A stretch of DNA of 64,000 nucleotides from Stratiolaelaps scimitus (GCA_019614645.1 JABWDB010000012.1:6448001-6512000), one strand, 5' to 3'; numbered from the stretch's first letter, positions 31,849 to 41,574 are shown. Program-made: numbers and translations. The notes: generated by a model not told the origin, from the letters alone.

Positions 31849-32656
31849 AACCGCAGGAACACTGGGTATATTCTGCGTGGGATTACAATGACGTCCTGAT
31901 CTTCTTCGGAGATGCCGCGTGATGTCAGCGCTACGGAGTATATTTATTCATTGGCCTAGTGACATACAGTGCTACCGTAAAATGTTATATAGTCCTACTC
32001 GGTTGAAACTCATTCGAAAAAGACGATGTTTACTTACTATACTTTGACTACTGTTTGCTACGTATACCAAGGCAGTGATTATATCGTTTGGTCACGGGAC
32101 ATTTTCCCGACTGCGGATAATCGCTGACGATTATACAATTATGTGACACCTTTATAAAATTAATCACATTATTAATTACATTATTTCAAAGATAACTGTG
32201 ATGATGATGACGATATCGCGACCACTGACTGCAGCTCAACATATACCGTGCGTGTATGAGTTAGGTTTGATTCATTTCATCGACTTCGCTCATCGCGAGG
32301 AACCCGCCCAGTGGTTCATCTACCTCCGAGAGTTCCTAGTTTTACTTGATCGACGCTGTACTCCTCTATAGGTGGTAACATCTCTCGACATGGATGGACA
32401 AAGTTGCGTCGGCATTTAGGACGCCCGCCGGAACTAGGTCTTAAACAGACAGAAATAGGCCTGTTGGCATCACCCTTGGCCGCACGGCGGTGTTCGATCC
32501 AGCAACATTTTCACACATCGTGCAAGCAGTACACGGGGTCGCACTGTGGATACTGGAAGGGCCGGGCGATTCGAGTGAGACTTCAGTGCACAAAGAACCG
32601 GTCCTAGTTGGCCTTAAGACACCAACTAGGGTGTGAGAACGGGAACTGGGGTGGTC
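31849..32656. other. AT-rich, no gene; one hairpin
   Basis: Long stretch with frequent stops. A 9-bp hairpin lies at 32603-32630. Confidence 0.5.
32603..32630. repeat. hairpin, 9-bp stem
   Basis: CCTAGTTGG (32603-32611) pairs exactly with CCAACTAGG (32622-32630) across a ten-base loop. Confidence 0.88.
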
Positions 32657-32899
32657 TCACTGGCCCTGAGCCCCGCGGGCGCCCAGCTGGTCTCGACCAT
32701 CTTCTCTTCTTCGTCGATTCTTAGCGCCTTCTTCAAGCGCCACAGCCTCAGCAGCAGACACCCGCTTCTGCTGGCGATAGGGCGGCTGCTCCTGCGAAAT
32801 ATTCGATATCGCCTCAATAGTCCCGTGACCACCCTCCAGATCGTGCGCGTTCTTCGATCCGTTTTCGTTTCTCTCCACTTCGGCGATCTCCGAGTCCAT
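32657..32899 (-). CDS. candidate exon, acidic then Gln/Arg-rich
   Basis: ATG to TGA, 80 codons, with about 69 percent purine-first, among the strongest codon signals in the window. The peptide is hydrophilic: Glu/Asn/Asp-rich for 30 residues, then Ile/Ser and Gln/Pro, then an Ala/Glu helix and an Arg-rich end. It looks like a disordered regulatory segment. Donor-like sites (AAGCGG/GTGTCT and GAAGATG/GTCGAG) inside may end the exon early. The frame is closed shortly upstream of the ATG. A second minus frame (32626-33057) overlaps in another phase. Confidence 0.36.
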   Translation of the reverse strand: MDSEIAEVERNENGSKNAHDLEGGHGTIEAISNISQEQPPYRQQKRVSAAEAVALEEGAKNRRRREDGRDQLGARGAQGQ

Positions 32900-32960
32900 A
32901 CGGCCTCGGTGGCTCGCGGTCTCGAGGCCGGAGCATATGCGTCGTAGCTAGAGCAGCGAG

Positions 32961-33221
32961 TTGAGACGACGAATGGCAAGAGGCAACGGCGATGGCGGCC
33001 GCGGCGGTCGCAAAGATTCGCGAATGCTACCACCGACTTCAAGGCAACGCCGACCATCGCACTCGTCGGCTAACGTTGGCAGCTCACTCAGCCGACGACT
33101 GGGTGTGACGCTTTCTCTATCTGTCTCTCTCTCTCTCTCACTCTTGTTTTATCTCGGGATCGGGGCCAGCGATCAGAGAAGGATCGGTGCGGGCTGGTGG
33201 GTGTATCGGATGAGCGCGTGA
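32961..33221 (+). CDS. candidate frame with CT-repeat-coded hydrophobic segment
   Basis: 86 codons to TGA. A basic Gly/Arg/Ser-rich start is followed by about 18 Leu/Ser/Val residues coded by a CT array (33113-33140), then a polar end. That would be a single-pass membrane anchor if translated. The first codon is TTG and the hydrophobic part is a by-product of the microsatellite, so caution is needed. Confidence 0.2.
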   Translation: MRRRMARGNGDGGRGGRKDSRMLPPTSRQRRPSHSSANVGSSLSRRLGVTLSLSVSLSLSLLFYLGIGASDQRRIGAGWWVYRMSA

Positions 33222-33454
33222 TCCGACCCACAGCGGACGGCCACAGCAAGCGGCCAGGCACCGAGCAGGCTGCCAATGCAACGATCTCCAATCGACAATT
33301 GAAGCTGGCCGATGGGCGAGTCGGTCGATTGGCGGATCTCACGAATCGCCGCGACTCATTGACGCTGTGAAGGCGGCAAGCGGATTGTTCCTCCTTTTTT
33401 TCATTCCACCGTATTTCTCTCGCTCTATCTCATTTTTCCTTCGAGCGACGAATC
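33222..33454. other. nothing supported
   Basis: Pyrimidine-rich plus strand, no clear exon. Confidence 0.35.
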
Positions 33455-33742
33455 TCAAGGCCCACCGCGTTGTTGGTGCCGCCTCACCGACGTTGCTTCG
33501 CCGACGTCTCGCCCTGTTTCCTTAATATCTCTCGGTATATCCGTTTCTACTGTGTTACTGTTGGTGGAGGGAGCCGACTCGTGCACGGCTATTGACTGGG
33601 ACTTCGGGGGATGGTAGGGGGGGTTTGGATGAGAGGAGATGTGCGACCAAGCCGCGAGAACAGTACTAGGAGAAGCAGCTGGGCGAAATCGCAGGATATG
33701 GAAGCGTTGCTTCTGAGACGACGATTCCCGATGAGCAGTCAC
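33455..33742 (-). CDS. candidate exon, polar
   Basis: 95 codons to TGA, directly after an in-frame TGA. The second half is about 70 percent purine-first. The product is Ser/Pro/His-rich, then Thr/Asn/Glu-rich, probably disordered. It starts at GTG next to a possible acceptor (GTAGCTGAG). No motif. Confidence 0.27.
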   Translation of the reverse strand: MTAHRESSSQKQRFHILRFRPAASPSTVLAAWSHISSHPNPPYHPPKSQSIAVHESAPSTNSNTVETDIPRDIKETGRDVGEATSVRRHQQRGGP

Positions 33743-33936
33743 TCAGCTACCACTCGGAGAAGTCCTGCCCCCCATCGAACCCCCTAAGCAGAGGGTGGAC
33801 TTTGGAGGGTTGACTTCAAGGGGTTTCCTTGGCGCTGGTGCTGTCATCGGTGTCCGCCGATTTTCGTTCATCTCGCTGGCGAGATGCACGCAAAAGGCAA
33901 GGGGGGAGCTAGAGAAAATCAAGGCTCGCTGGCAAA
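33743..33936. other. nothing supported
   Basis: A short minus frame (33743-33973) is open without splice support. Confidence 0.35.
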
Positions 33937-34257
33937 GTGTCGACCAAGGGTCGACATTTCGGTGACGCGGCATCGGAGCAAGCGGCGTTGCCCGGAAGAA
34001 CGCAGGCGTTCTTCCCTCTCAGACGGAACAGAAGTAACATCATCAACAGGAGGAAAGAGCGAGAGAGAGAGAGAGAGATAGAAAGAATGAAAGAGAGGGT
34101 GAAGATGGCAGAGACTGATTTGACGATGTGCCCATGCCAAACAGCAGCGCCGCCGGAGATGGCTGTAGCCACAGATCATTTTGTCAGAGCGATCAGCCTC
34201 TGGGTTAAGCGAGTGCGGGCACCAGACGCGCCTAACTCACTGGCACACTTTTTTTGA
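33937..34257 (+). CDS. candidate frame with (GA)n-coded Glu/Arg helix
   Basis: 106 codons to TGA, with about 68 percent purine-first. A (GA)n array (34057-34078) codes alternating Arg-Glu inside a longer charged region that would form a single alpha helix. It is followed by a C-P-C and a mixed C-terminal domain of about 45 residues. GTG-initiated as read; internal ATG at 34087. The array inflates the codon signal, but the flanking codons are also biased. Confidence 0.3.
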   Translation: MSTKGRHFGDAASEQAALPGRTQAFFPLRRNRSNIINRRKEREREREIERMKERVKMAETDLTMCPCQTAAPPEMAVATDHFVRAISLWVKRVRAPDAPNSLAHFF

Positions 34258-34387
34258 TCCTCGATCAGGCTGAAACCAGCAGGTCTCGGTCGCGCAAGTT
34301 GTTCCTTCTGTATCTTTCTCTCTCTCTCCCTCGCTCATTTCCTCGCAGAATCGTTTTTCTCCTCGTGCGCTGCCGGCAAACACAGTT

Positions 34388-34819
34388 GTGGTGTGCTGTT
34401 GCCTCGTTCGCTCGCTGCCGTTAGTCCCCCCCTCCAAGGCTCGCGCACTTCGCTGTCGTCGAAGGATGCCCCCACCCCATCTTAGACGTTTTGTCCGGCC
34501 TCTTGCTTTCCTTGCCTCCTCGGATCCGATCGTCCCGTCTGGCTCAAGTTCGTCATCGACGGTAGCTCGCGCTGTGCCGTCTCAACGCTGACGCTTCTTG
34601 GGCGATTCTGTAGCTTCCATTTATAGTAGTTCCAATCCATCTCCTCCCCTAAGATCCCTCGAGCGAATTGTTTCATTCAATGCCTCGGCATCCGTTTCGT
34701 TCCCTCGGTTCCCCGATTTGCCATCCGAGTCCGTGGATCATCTGTGTCCGCAAGATGATGGTTCTGTTGCTTCTGCACACGCCGCTCCCTATCCGCTTTC
34801 CGAGTCCACCGGTTGCTAG
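34388..34819 (+). CDS. candidate frame with one internal TGA
   Basis: One frame is open from 34388 to 34819 except for a TGA at 34589-34591 followed by C. The upstream part is basic with a five-Ser run. The downstream part is Ser/Pro/Phe-rich with Asp-Asp-Gly. On the minus strand a frame (34868-34482) is likewise open except for one TGA. At most one strand is coding, and I cannot decide which. Confidence 0.22.
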
Positions 34820-34848
34820 CGTTGCAGAAGCTTAGGCGGGCTAGGTGG

Positions 34849-34859
34849 GGGGGGGGGGT
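34849..34859. repeat. G homopolymer
   Basis: About eleven consecutive G. Confidence 0.9.
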
Positions 34860-35054
34860 TTGTTCCAAAGCAGCAGATACTTAAGTGATTCTTATTGCCA
34901 GAAAGCTAACTGGTAACTGAACGATAGGGGGCGCCGGAACGAAACGCACAGCTGTGTTATCGGGGTGCGTGCTGACTCGCGCTCACCGACGAACCAGTCG
35001 ATTCAGATCGAAGCGAGCCAGCCGCAAGGACAAGACTGGGCCTGCTGGCTATAA

Positions 35055-35153
35055 GTGATCGACGCACGGTCCGTGATGAGCCTGGGCGTCGCGGCCGACG
35101 AATGCGGCAAGGCCGCATTCGCCGAGCCCCGTCCAAAGCCCTCGACACGTACA
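35055..35153 (+). CDS. candidate (first) exon ending at GTGAGT
   Basis: 33 codons from just after a TAA to CGTACA/GTGAGT, a consensus donor. An ATG at 35076 has G at -3. About 67 percent of codons begin with a purine and third positions are mostly C or G. The peptide is Ala/Gly/Glu-rich with one Cys and ends Pro/Lys/Arg-rich. A 10-bp hairpin (35099-35121) lies within it. The unspliced frame would run on to 35294. Confidence 0.33.
35099..35121. repeat. hairpin, 10-bp stem, 3-base loop
   Basis: CGAATGCGGC and GCCGCATTCG flank AAG. The arms are exact complements. Confidence 0.9.
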
Positions 35154-35523
35154 GTGAGTCAGTCTTTCGCGCAGATTGCCTTGCGTGCGTTGGGTCCATC
35201 TGGGAAAATTAGAAATGTCGAAAGCAGAAGAATGCCCGCCGCGCGCATTGATATCAATCGAACGAAGAAGAGGCGAAGCGGGATAAGACGCTAGATATAT
35301 AATACATAAATAGATCGAAAGCTGAGAAAACTGAGAAGAAACTTATTAGCAGGCGAAGCCATCGAGCTATCGGATTGGCGCCGAGATGCGCCGCCAAAAA
35401 GGGGGGGGAGAGGAACTAGGAGAAGCCGGACAAAGGCGAACGTTGGGAAGAGCGGTAACCAATGGCTGGCGTAAGCTAAGCAAGAGCTGAACAAATCGCA
35501 TCTAGCCAACCGATATCGGTCAA
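35154..35523. other. nothing further supported
   Basis: G-run at 35400-35408; no exon signals. Confidence 0.35.
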
Positions 35524-35796
35524 GTGCCCGCCAGCGCGCCACAACTCAAAATGGCAAGTCGAATCAAATGGAAGGCCACTTTTTTACGGGGGATTCTCTG
35601 CGGATTAATGGACGCTAGACGGGCTACAACGCCTAACTATGCCGTCCCGCCTTTGAAGGATCGGAGCGTCTCGAGTATAGCGGCGACTGGTGTTGATGAT
35701 TGCAATGCTGAACTAAATTCGAACGTAAATTGGATAGCGCCGATGAAGCAAAATGGTTTTCATTTCTCTGGAGCAAGACGTGATAATCAAACATAG
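35524..35796 (+). CDS. candidate small protein, ideal start context
   Basis: The ATG at 35551 sits in CTCAAAATGGCA, an optimal animal start context, and opens 82 codons to TAG. The frame is also open upstream to 35524. About 64 percent of codons begin with a purine. A basic, hydrophobic first 25 residues could act as a targeting or membrane segment, followed by a polar Asp/Asn/Ser-rich tail. The product is not recognised. It could be a complete gene or a first exon without a visible donor. Confidence 0.36.
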   Translation: MPASAPQLKMASRIKWKATFLRGILCGLMDARRATTPNYAVPPLKDRSVSSIAATGVDDCNAELNSNVNWIAPMKQNGFHFSGARRDNQT

Positions 35797-36070
35797 GGCG
35801 AAGGTGTCACGATGAACGAATGATGAATTATCAGCGAGGCGAAGATCGGACGCACGGGGAAGCTTTGTGATGTCGCACGTGATAGCTTCGGTTTCGGAAG
35901 GCGAGGAGTATGGGAGGGGATCGAGGACGGGATCGATCGGAGATCCGAAATTCAGACGATCAGCTTGAGAGCGATCGTGGCGTATCCTTCTGTCTATTCA
36001 GCGCACGTCTGCGCAAACTTCGCAGCTATGAAGCGTGTGGGTGAAATAATGGGATAAGGTGAACGCAAAT
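35797..36070. other. nothing supported
   Basis: Short frames only. Confidence 0.4.
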
Positions 36071-36282
36071 CTACGAATATGCAAGAATATAGATGGTTTC
36101 TCGGGTTTTTCTTATATGTTTATAACATCTCGGTGGCACTGAAATCCCCTCCGGAGAGCGCACAAACTTGCGTTGAGGGTTGTGGACAAAGCTGTCTAAA
36201 AACTGGCTTTCGTGGCGATTTTTTTTGTCGTACACTTTAATAAAAATGCTCATCAGCTCCAAGAGCTTCATACTCTGTCGCT
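36071..36282 (-). CDS. candidate terminal exon with excellent acceptor
   Basis: Minus strand: nine T followed by GCAG is the cleanest acceptor in the window. It opens a frame entered with two bases, 69 codons long, ending TAG. About 62 percent of codons start with a purine in DNA of about 45 percent GC. The peptide is basic and helical at first (Lys/Leu/Met/Ile), then Arg/Lys-rich with one Cys, and resembles a small folded C-terminal domain. I recognise no family. A plus-strand frame (36212-36403) overlaps but lacks splice support. Confidence 0.45.
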
Positions 36283-36403
36283 CTGCAAAAAAAAAGGTGC
36301 CACACTGGTGAACCGGAATGATCTTGACAAGTTGCACAGCACCGCGTGTGCTAAGTTACGTTCACCGTTTGTCGAAATAGGGCGACCGGCGCACCCAACA
36401 TAA

Positions 36404-36676
36404 GAATCACGTTGTGGATTCGGACCTCACGCGATGGGTGGGAGAGTTAGCTATGGGAAGTTCAAAAATATTAGGAAACTGAACACCCTGCGTCAATCCG
36501 GATACGAATGACTAGATCGAGTCGGAGGGGGAATCGGCAACCGTACCATTCATCCCCTCAAGAAACAAAGCCATGTAAGCTATTTTGCCTCGGCTAGACA
36601 GCTGAGGGTTGCTCAGCTCTGTGCGGGACTTGACAGGACGGGGCCTTACTGGCTAACTTAGCAACAGGAACAGCAG
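36404..36676. other. nothing supported
   Basis: Frequent stops in all frames. Confidence 0.4.
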
Positions 36677-36886
36677 TTGCTCCACTCTGACGCTAAGTTA
36701 ACTACTGAGCGTGCGTATCGAAGGCCCGTTAAGGCTCAGCATTTGTTCCCTGTAGGCACGCCGATCCGCGAGCTTCTATTGGAAGGCTGGGAAATTTATG
36801 GCCTGCTGTATTCATATACCGAGCATATATGTACAGGGAATGACCCTTTTGAATTGACTATTACACGCAAACACACACATACTTGA
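36677..36886 (+). CDS. candidate exon
   Basis: 69 codons to TGA. A possible acceptor CCACTCTGACGCTAAG (ends 36696) would drop the first few residues. The peptide reads like a compact domain: a polar start, a Pro-containing turn, then Leu/Glu/Tyr-rich segments and a Thr/Lys/His tail. Codon bias is about 55 percent purine-first. No motif is recognised. Confidence 0.3.
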   Translation: MLHSDAKLTTERAYRRPVKAQHLFPVGTPIRELLLEGWEIYGLLYSYTEHICTGNDPFELTITRKHTHT

Positions 36887-37159
36887 TTGTGATATCTTTA
36901 TAAAACCCACAACGACCAATCTGTTCATAGAGAGGCTATTAAATCGACGAATTCTCTTGTCGAATACGGGTCAGAATCCGAAGTCCATAAGACAACAGTC
37001 GAGGTATAAGATGGCAGCTTTTTTTTCGACTAAAAGTGATGAAGCAATTGTTTTCTCTACCGCCTCGAATGAATCTGCCGGAATTAGTCTCGGAGCAGGG
37101 GTATTGCGTTCCAGGATTTCATTCATCCCTCCGGTGTGGTGTTATTATATTTGCTCCAG

Positions 37160-37305
37160 GGAGCACAATACGTTTTCAGAAATTCATCGCTTCCCTAAGC
37201 TGTGTAATAGATATACTAGCCAAAAATTACGACGCGGCTCGCGCCATAGACACGCCAGAATTTCGCAAGAGCACATATTGCCGAGATTACCCATCCGAAT
37301 ATTGA
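37160..37305 (+). CDS. candidate terminal exon
   Basis: The acceptor GTTATTATATTTGCTCCAG ends at 37159. The frame entered with two bases is open for 47 codons to TGA, about two-thirds purine-first. The peptide is mixed hydrophobic, charged and Cys-containing. A competing longer frame (36957-37388, 143 codons, with an ATG in AAGATGG context at 37011) crosses the same bases in another phase and starts with good codon bias. Only one can be right. Confidence 0.34.
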
Positions 37306-37849
37306 TTCGTTCTCTCGACGTTCGCGCTGGCTTAATTTCTCATTGCATATTACGGGCTGGCGCATATACCACAGCGCGACTCAGTTAGTAATCGCACTGT
37401 CTTCCTGCAGAATTATCCAGGATTGGATGTTTTACGTGTCCTCGATCATTGACGTTCGCCGCCGCCGCCGCCGCCCGATTGCTTATCGCGCAGTCCCTAT
37501 AATTCATTCAGGCATCGCTGGCTCCAAAACGTGCTGGCTTCTGCTACGCCGCTGAGCTCCATTTTGCGGTTCCCACATCTCAGCTGATCTCAGCTATGAC
37601 CAGCCTCCCCGTCCGTCTACCCCTCGGGTTCTCCTTCGTCTACAACCGTTGAATGGTGCCCCGCCAACCCCACGGGCTTCTATACTCGCCCAGTCCGCTC
37701 AAGCAGTCCCTCCTATCGTGATGCCCTACTGAATCGGCGGCGGCGCTCGGTGGTTCGCAGCTCGCTCGCTCCCGCGTCGCGCGCCTCGGCTCCGCATCAC
37801 TCCACTTCCATTCATCGCTGCAATCGCCCTCCTGCGATGCTGGCGTTGC
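37306..37849. other. no firm exon
   Basis: The 3' part of the competing frame ends at 37388. A (CCG)n run lies at about 37458-37478. Confidence 0.35.
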
Positions 37850-38233
37850 TTGTCGAAGCGGCACGTCCTGCTCCTCCGAGGGTCGGACAGATCTGGCCGC
37901 TCCTCAGATCCGGACAGTCCACGTCGTTCTATCTCGTTCACTGTAGAGCCTCGCCGTACAGCCGGCCAGTCAGCGGCTAGCCAGCCAGTAAACTATCACC
38001 ACTGTGGCAATGAGCGCGAACAGCGATACCCAGACGATTCGAACGGGTTTGCCGAACCATCCGCCAGGCGCCGCCACCTAGCCCCGTCGCGTGCGCAGCC
38101 GATTGGTCCCTCTCCCAGGCCGAGCGTCCTTCCCCCTAAGCACAACGTGCAGCATTCCGCCTGCCTCTCAGCGCGCAAAGCTCTTCAGTGCGACGAAGAC
38201 CTTGACGTGGAACTGCGTGGCGTCGTGTTGTGA
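37850..38233 (+). CDS. candidate frame, disordered product
   Basis: 127 codons to TGA, TTG-initiated as read. The product is Ser/Pro/Arg-rich, with a Cys/His patch near residue 50 and an acidic end. Base periodicity is neutral, so the call rests on length. An antisense frame is open over much of it. Confidence 0.2.
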   Translation: MSKRHVLLLRGSDRSGRSSDPDSPRRSISFTVEPRRTAGQSAASQPVNYHHCGNEREQRYPDDSNGFAEPSARRRHLAPSRAQPIGPSPRPSVLPPKHNVQHSACLSARKALQCDEDLDVELRGVVL

Positions 38234-39000
38234 ACCACCCTGGTGGCCCTGATGTCACCGCCTCGCAGGACTGGAGGGGACTGATCCTTCGTCAGGGTGC
38301 CAGAGACCGACCGTGTGATCGGGACAGACCCTCTCATCAAGTCACGTCCCACTGCTTGTCCCCGTAACCGGCGGTGGTCTTATCAAAAAAGAGCGAGAGA
38401 GAGAGAAAGAGAAAAAGCCCATTTGTGAACCTCTGAGAATACATATATATCTTACCAACAAATGTCCACCTTTCGATCTGTGTTCAGCATGTGCGTTTGT
38501 TATTGGTGTTCACTAGGAGGAGGAAGAGGCGAATAGCCAGCAATTCGACTCGGCCATACAGCTAGAACAAGTCGACGAAAGTGACAAGTGTAACATCAGT
38601 TACTCAATACAGTGTCAATACATAGCATAACAACCACCTTGTGTATTAATCAGCTTTAACGTGCTTTGTGCTGTGTGAGCTAGATGCGAGAGTGTTTGGG
38701 TCGGGGACATTCGGCAGTGTCAGTGCGCGTGGGATCTAGTTAAGGGAAAATTAATTGTAGTTCTTCAGTTTACACTGTTACGCGGTTCTTGATGTCCGGC
38801 TGCGAAGCATATCCATAACGTATCTATAGCTAGCTACGCATAAACAGCAGTAAACGCGTACAAGCATACAATTCCAAGACAACATACAATATTCGTGTGC
38901 ATATCAGCCACGGTACATCGTTCGCATATGCAAGGAGACGATGTGAGGGGATTGCGAGCGGCCCCCTTGAGTGGCTATTTCCGAGGCAGAGCCGACCAAC
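38234..39000. other. no supported gene
   Basis: A GA array lies at 38391-38412. The plus strand just before 39001 is open but unsupported. Confidence 0.4.
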
Positions 39001-39175
39001 AATGAGGCGATTGATTTCCTTGGTACCTGCCGCTGGCAAAAACAATAACATTAAGAACAGCAGCAGCAGCAGCAGCCTCAACAACATTAAGAACAGCAGC
39101 AGCAGCAGCAGCAACAACAACAACAACATCATCAACAACCGTCAAATATTAAGCCACGAAGGAAATTGCGAATAA
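39001..39175 (+). CDS. candidate Asn/Ser-repeat protein segment
   Basis: An ATG at 39001 with A at -3 opens 57 codons to TAA. After a short hydrophobic start the product is two copies of a 12-residue repeat (two or three Asn, Ile-Lys-Asn and six Ser), then an Asn run. The frame is also open upstream to 38897. Such repeats are common in animal regulatory proteins. It lies just before the coding-like frame at 39232-39990, in a different phase. Confidence 0.27.
39047..39126. repeat. 36-bp imperfect tandem repeat with AGC/AAC runs
   Basis: AACATTAAGAAC followed by six AGC begins at 39047 and again at 39083, then passes into AAC repeats. Confidence 0.9.
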
Positions 39176-39231
39176 CCGTTCGACACACGATCAAATTCGT
39201 TGTGCCTCCCGCCGTATAGCCGTCTACATAA

Positions 39232-39990
39232 ATATTTTTATGGTGCACTACCATAGATGTTACATGTCCGAGAAGAATGCTGTTTGTTGACCTCAGTGCT
39301 ATTGCAATCGTGAGCTATCCGGGGGTAAAGAAAGCACGAAGCTGTCGACGTTATCAATTTGCTACTTCAACGATAGCCCCGCGTAACACGGCGACGTCAA
39401 CGTTATCATCGGCAGCGACAATATATCGCAACAACAACAACGTCATTAATTACTCAGCTAAGGGAAATACGATCAACGATGTGCCACTACCCCCAGTGAC
39501 CGAAGCGCAGCAAAAAACCACCAAGCCGAAACATCGCTTCCACGAAAACTTGCTCAAGTATCTGACCGGTGGTGCTAAAGCTCATCTCAAGAATCGCAGA
39601 GGTGATGTCAACGTAACAGGCGACGTGGACGTGCAAATCGCGAACGCAAAAGAGCAGCTGAAACCGTATGAGCGTTATCAGCACGAATCGCCGTCGATTG
39701 GCAAGAGCGGTAATCATTGGCGCCGACTGTGCTCGTACATCCAGTTCTTCGGATGCTGTTTCCTCCCAGCCACAACCCGGACCAGCACTACCACCGCTAC
39801 GATGAGTGGACCCACCGCGCTGTCAACGCAGTTGTTGTCATTGCCCGCACCAGCGGCAGGTCGCGTCAGTGATGCCGTGTAGGTTGGCAAACCCTTAAAG
39901 TCAGTGGACGTTAACAAAGCGGTGAGGTTACAAGAGACGGCGTCAGATCCAACAGTTCGAAGAATGACGAAATTAAAGATCACCACCTAG
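39232..39990 (+). CDS. coding-like frame with one internal TAG
   Basis: Open from 39232 to TAG 39880-39882 (216 codons, or 201 from ATG 39277 with A at -3), then open again in the same frame to a second TAG at 39988. About 60 percent of codons before the first TAG and nearly 80 percent of those after it begin with a purine, so coding-like composition runs straight across the stop. The product is Thr/Ser/Asn-rich with an Asn run, then a basic, helix-prone centre and a Trp/Cys/Phe patch. I do not recognise it. It may be a decayed gene, an exon followed by unrelated frame, or a readthrough product. Confidence 0.4.
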
Positions 39991-40063
39991 TCGTTCGTGT
40001 CTTCACAGTTGTTGCTGCTGCTGCCGACTCGAACGAGCAGTAAATCGCCAACAGTCGTCAATC

Positions 40064-40507
40064 ATGTTGACGGAAAAGTCGGAGACAACACACACACGCT
40101 CTAAATCATTGATCATGCTCGACGGCGTAGGTACCGTATTCGCCGTATCTCGCAGCGGCGGTATTCTACAATTACGAGCTGCTTGTTCGTGCAGCGCACT
40201 GAGCTCGACACTGGATCGAGCCATCGTCGACGGATACTGAGATGACGGCAGCGGTGACGGCGACGTATTGAAGATTGCCACTGGACGAAAAGGCACCGAA
40301 GAAGCTTTTTTCCCTCACCCTGCTCTTGAGACCGAGCGCGAGGACAAGCGTCTTGGCTTTGCGAAAGTGTGCAGCCGCGTCAATTCGTTGGCGGGCTGGT
40401 GGCTTTCTCGTGTGAAATCTACGCCGACGCTGGTGATGATGATGTTGGCAGTGTCAATCGATATCGTGTGTGCGTATGTGCCAGTGACCGTATTGAGGAA
40501 GGTGTGA
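40064..40507 (+). CDS. coding-like frame with internal TGA
   Basis: In another phase from the previous entry, the frame is open from 39977 to 40507 except for a TGA at 40232. ATG candidates lie at 40064 and later. A fair acceptor GTGTCTTCACAG ends at 40008. About 65 percent of codons begin with a purine on both sides of the TGA. The first part has alternating hydrophobic and small residues like beta strands, the part after the stop is charged and then ends hydrophobic, and AGGAAG/GTGTGA closes it. The antisense frame (40003-40296) is open with weaker bias. Confidence 0.32.
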
Positions 40508-41574
40508 AGAACGCAACGTCGTTGTGAGAGGTGTTACACCGGTGTTGTGATTCGCTTCGATCAACCCTCTGGTGTATCTGCGGGCGTCCTCCATTCGAAG
40601 GACTACTGCAACCCCGGACTCGCGGACGTCAAGATGGCAAGCATATTGCTTGTCACATCTTCGCTCCTCGTTATAGGCAAGTGTACCAGAATATTCATTC
40701 GGCCGATTGTCAGCAAAAAACATATATATATATATATGTATATATAGAGAGAGAGAGAATGTGTATGTATGAAACAGAGAGCGAGAAAGAGCAGTGTTTC
40801 CCCGTATTATGGTTCGTGTTGGTTGTGTCTTGAGGAGCTTCGAGGGGTCCGGAGCGTATCGGCTTGTGTCAGCTCTGTATTATCAAACTCACCGTAACTC
40901 CGCTTTCCCCTCGGGGGTGTTTTTCCGTCAAGTGTCGTAGGCGATTACTGTTCTGTGTTACGAGAAATGAAATGCCTCTGTAGGCGAAAGCGAAACGCGT
41001 GGCCAACATCATACTCCATAAATATCCCCACCAATGATTGAGTGATTCTGCGGCATTGTTGCCGCATAATGCCGATTTTCGAAACCACTACACGTTCAGG
41101 CTATCAACCTTGATATTCTCCCACGTCGCCATTCACTGAATCCCGCTCGTAAAAAAATCCCCTGATATGTTCATTTTTTTTTTCGCAAAACATCTTACAT
41201 TCGCTGTTACACCTTAAATGGGAATCCAGAAAATTGGCGGCAATAAAACGCAATTCTATCTTTAGTAGTATGCTCAATATTTTATCTCGTTCGTTCGTTG
41301 TTCTCGCGTGCATCGTAGCAAGGCCAGCCCCAAACGCGAAAATGCTTCAGAGGCTCGACTCGGAGAGTCGCGCGCGGGGCAACTTTAAAGAACAGGGGGC
41401 CCCCTGCCTGGTGAGGTTCGCGCATAGTAAATAAATCGATACTCCGATTTCACTCTTCGGACCTCTGGCCCCGCACTTCATTTGGACGGTGTAACCTGAT
41501 AATGAACCTGTGATCTAACACGTCCACGGGCGCACCGCTTCGTCCGTGGCCTCTCACATGCGAATGAGTTAAAT
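40508..41574. other. no supported gene; TA and GA arrays
   Basis: TA/TG array at 40722-40745 running into GA (40746-40758). A 14-bp palindrome CAGGGGGCCCCCTG lies at about 41394. Confidence 0.4.
40722..40758. repeat. compound (TA)n-(GA)n microsatellite
   Basis: Alternating TA with one TG interruption, followed by GAGAGAGAGAGA. Confidence 0.92.

Noticed and set aside
38830..39138. Minus-strand poly-leucine frame
   Set aside because: It is the antisense of the AGC/AAC repeat; the Asn/Ser reading on the plus strand is more natural and has an ATG.
40003..40296. 97-codon minus frame ending in a Gln run
   Set aside because: Its purine-first bias is about 45 percent, against about 65 percent for the plus frame over the same bases.
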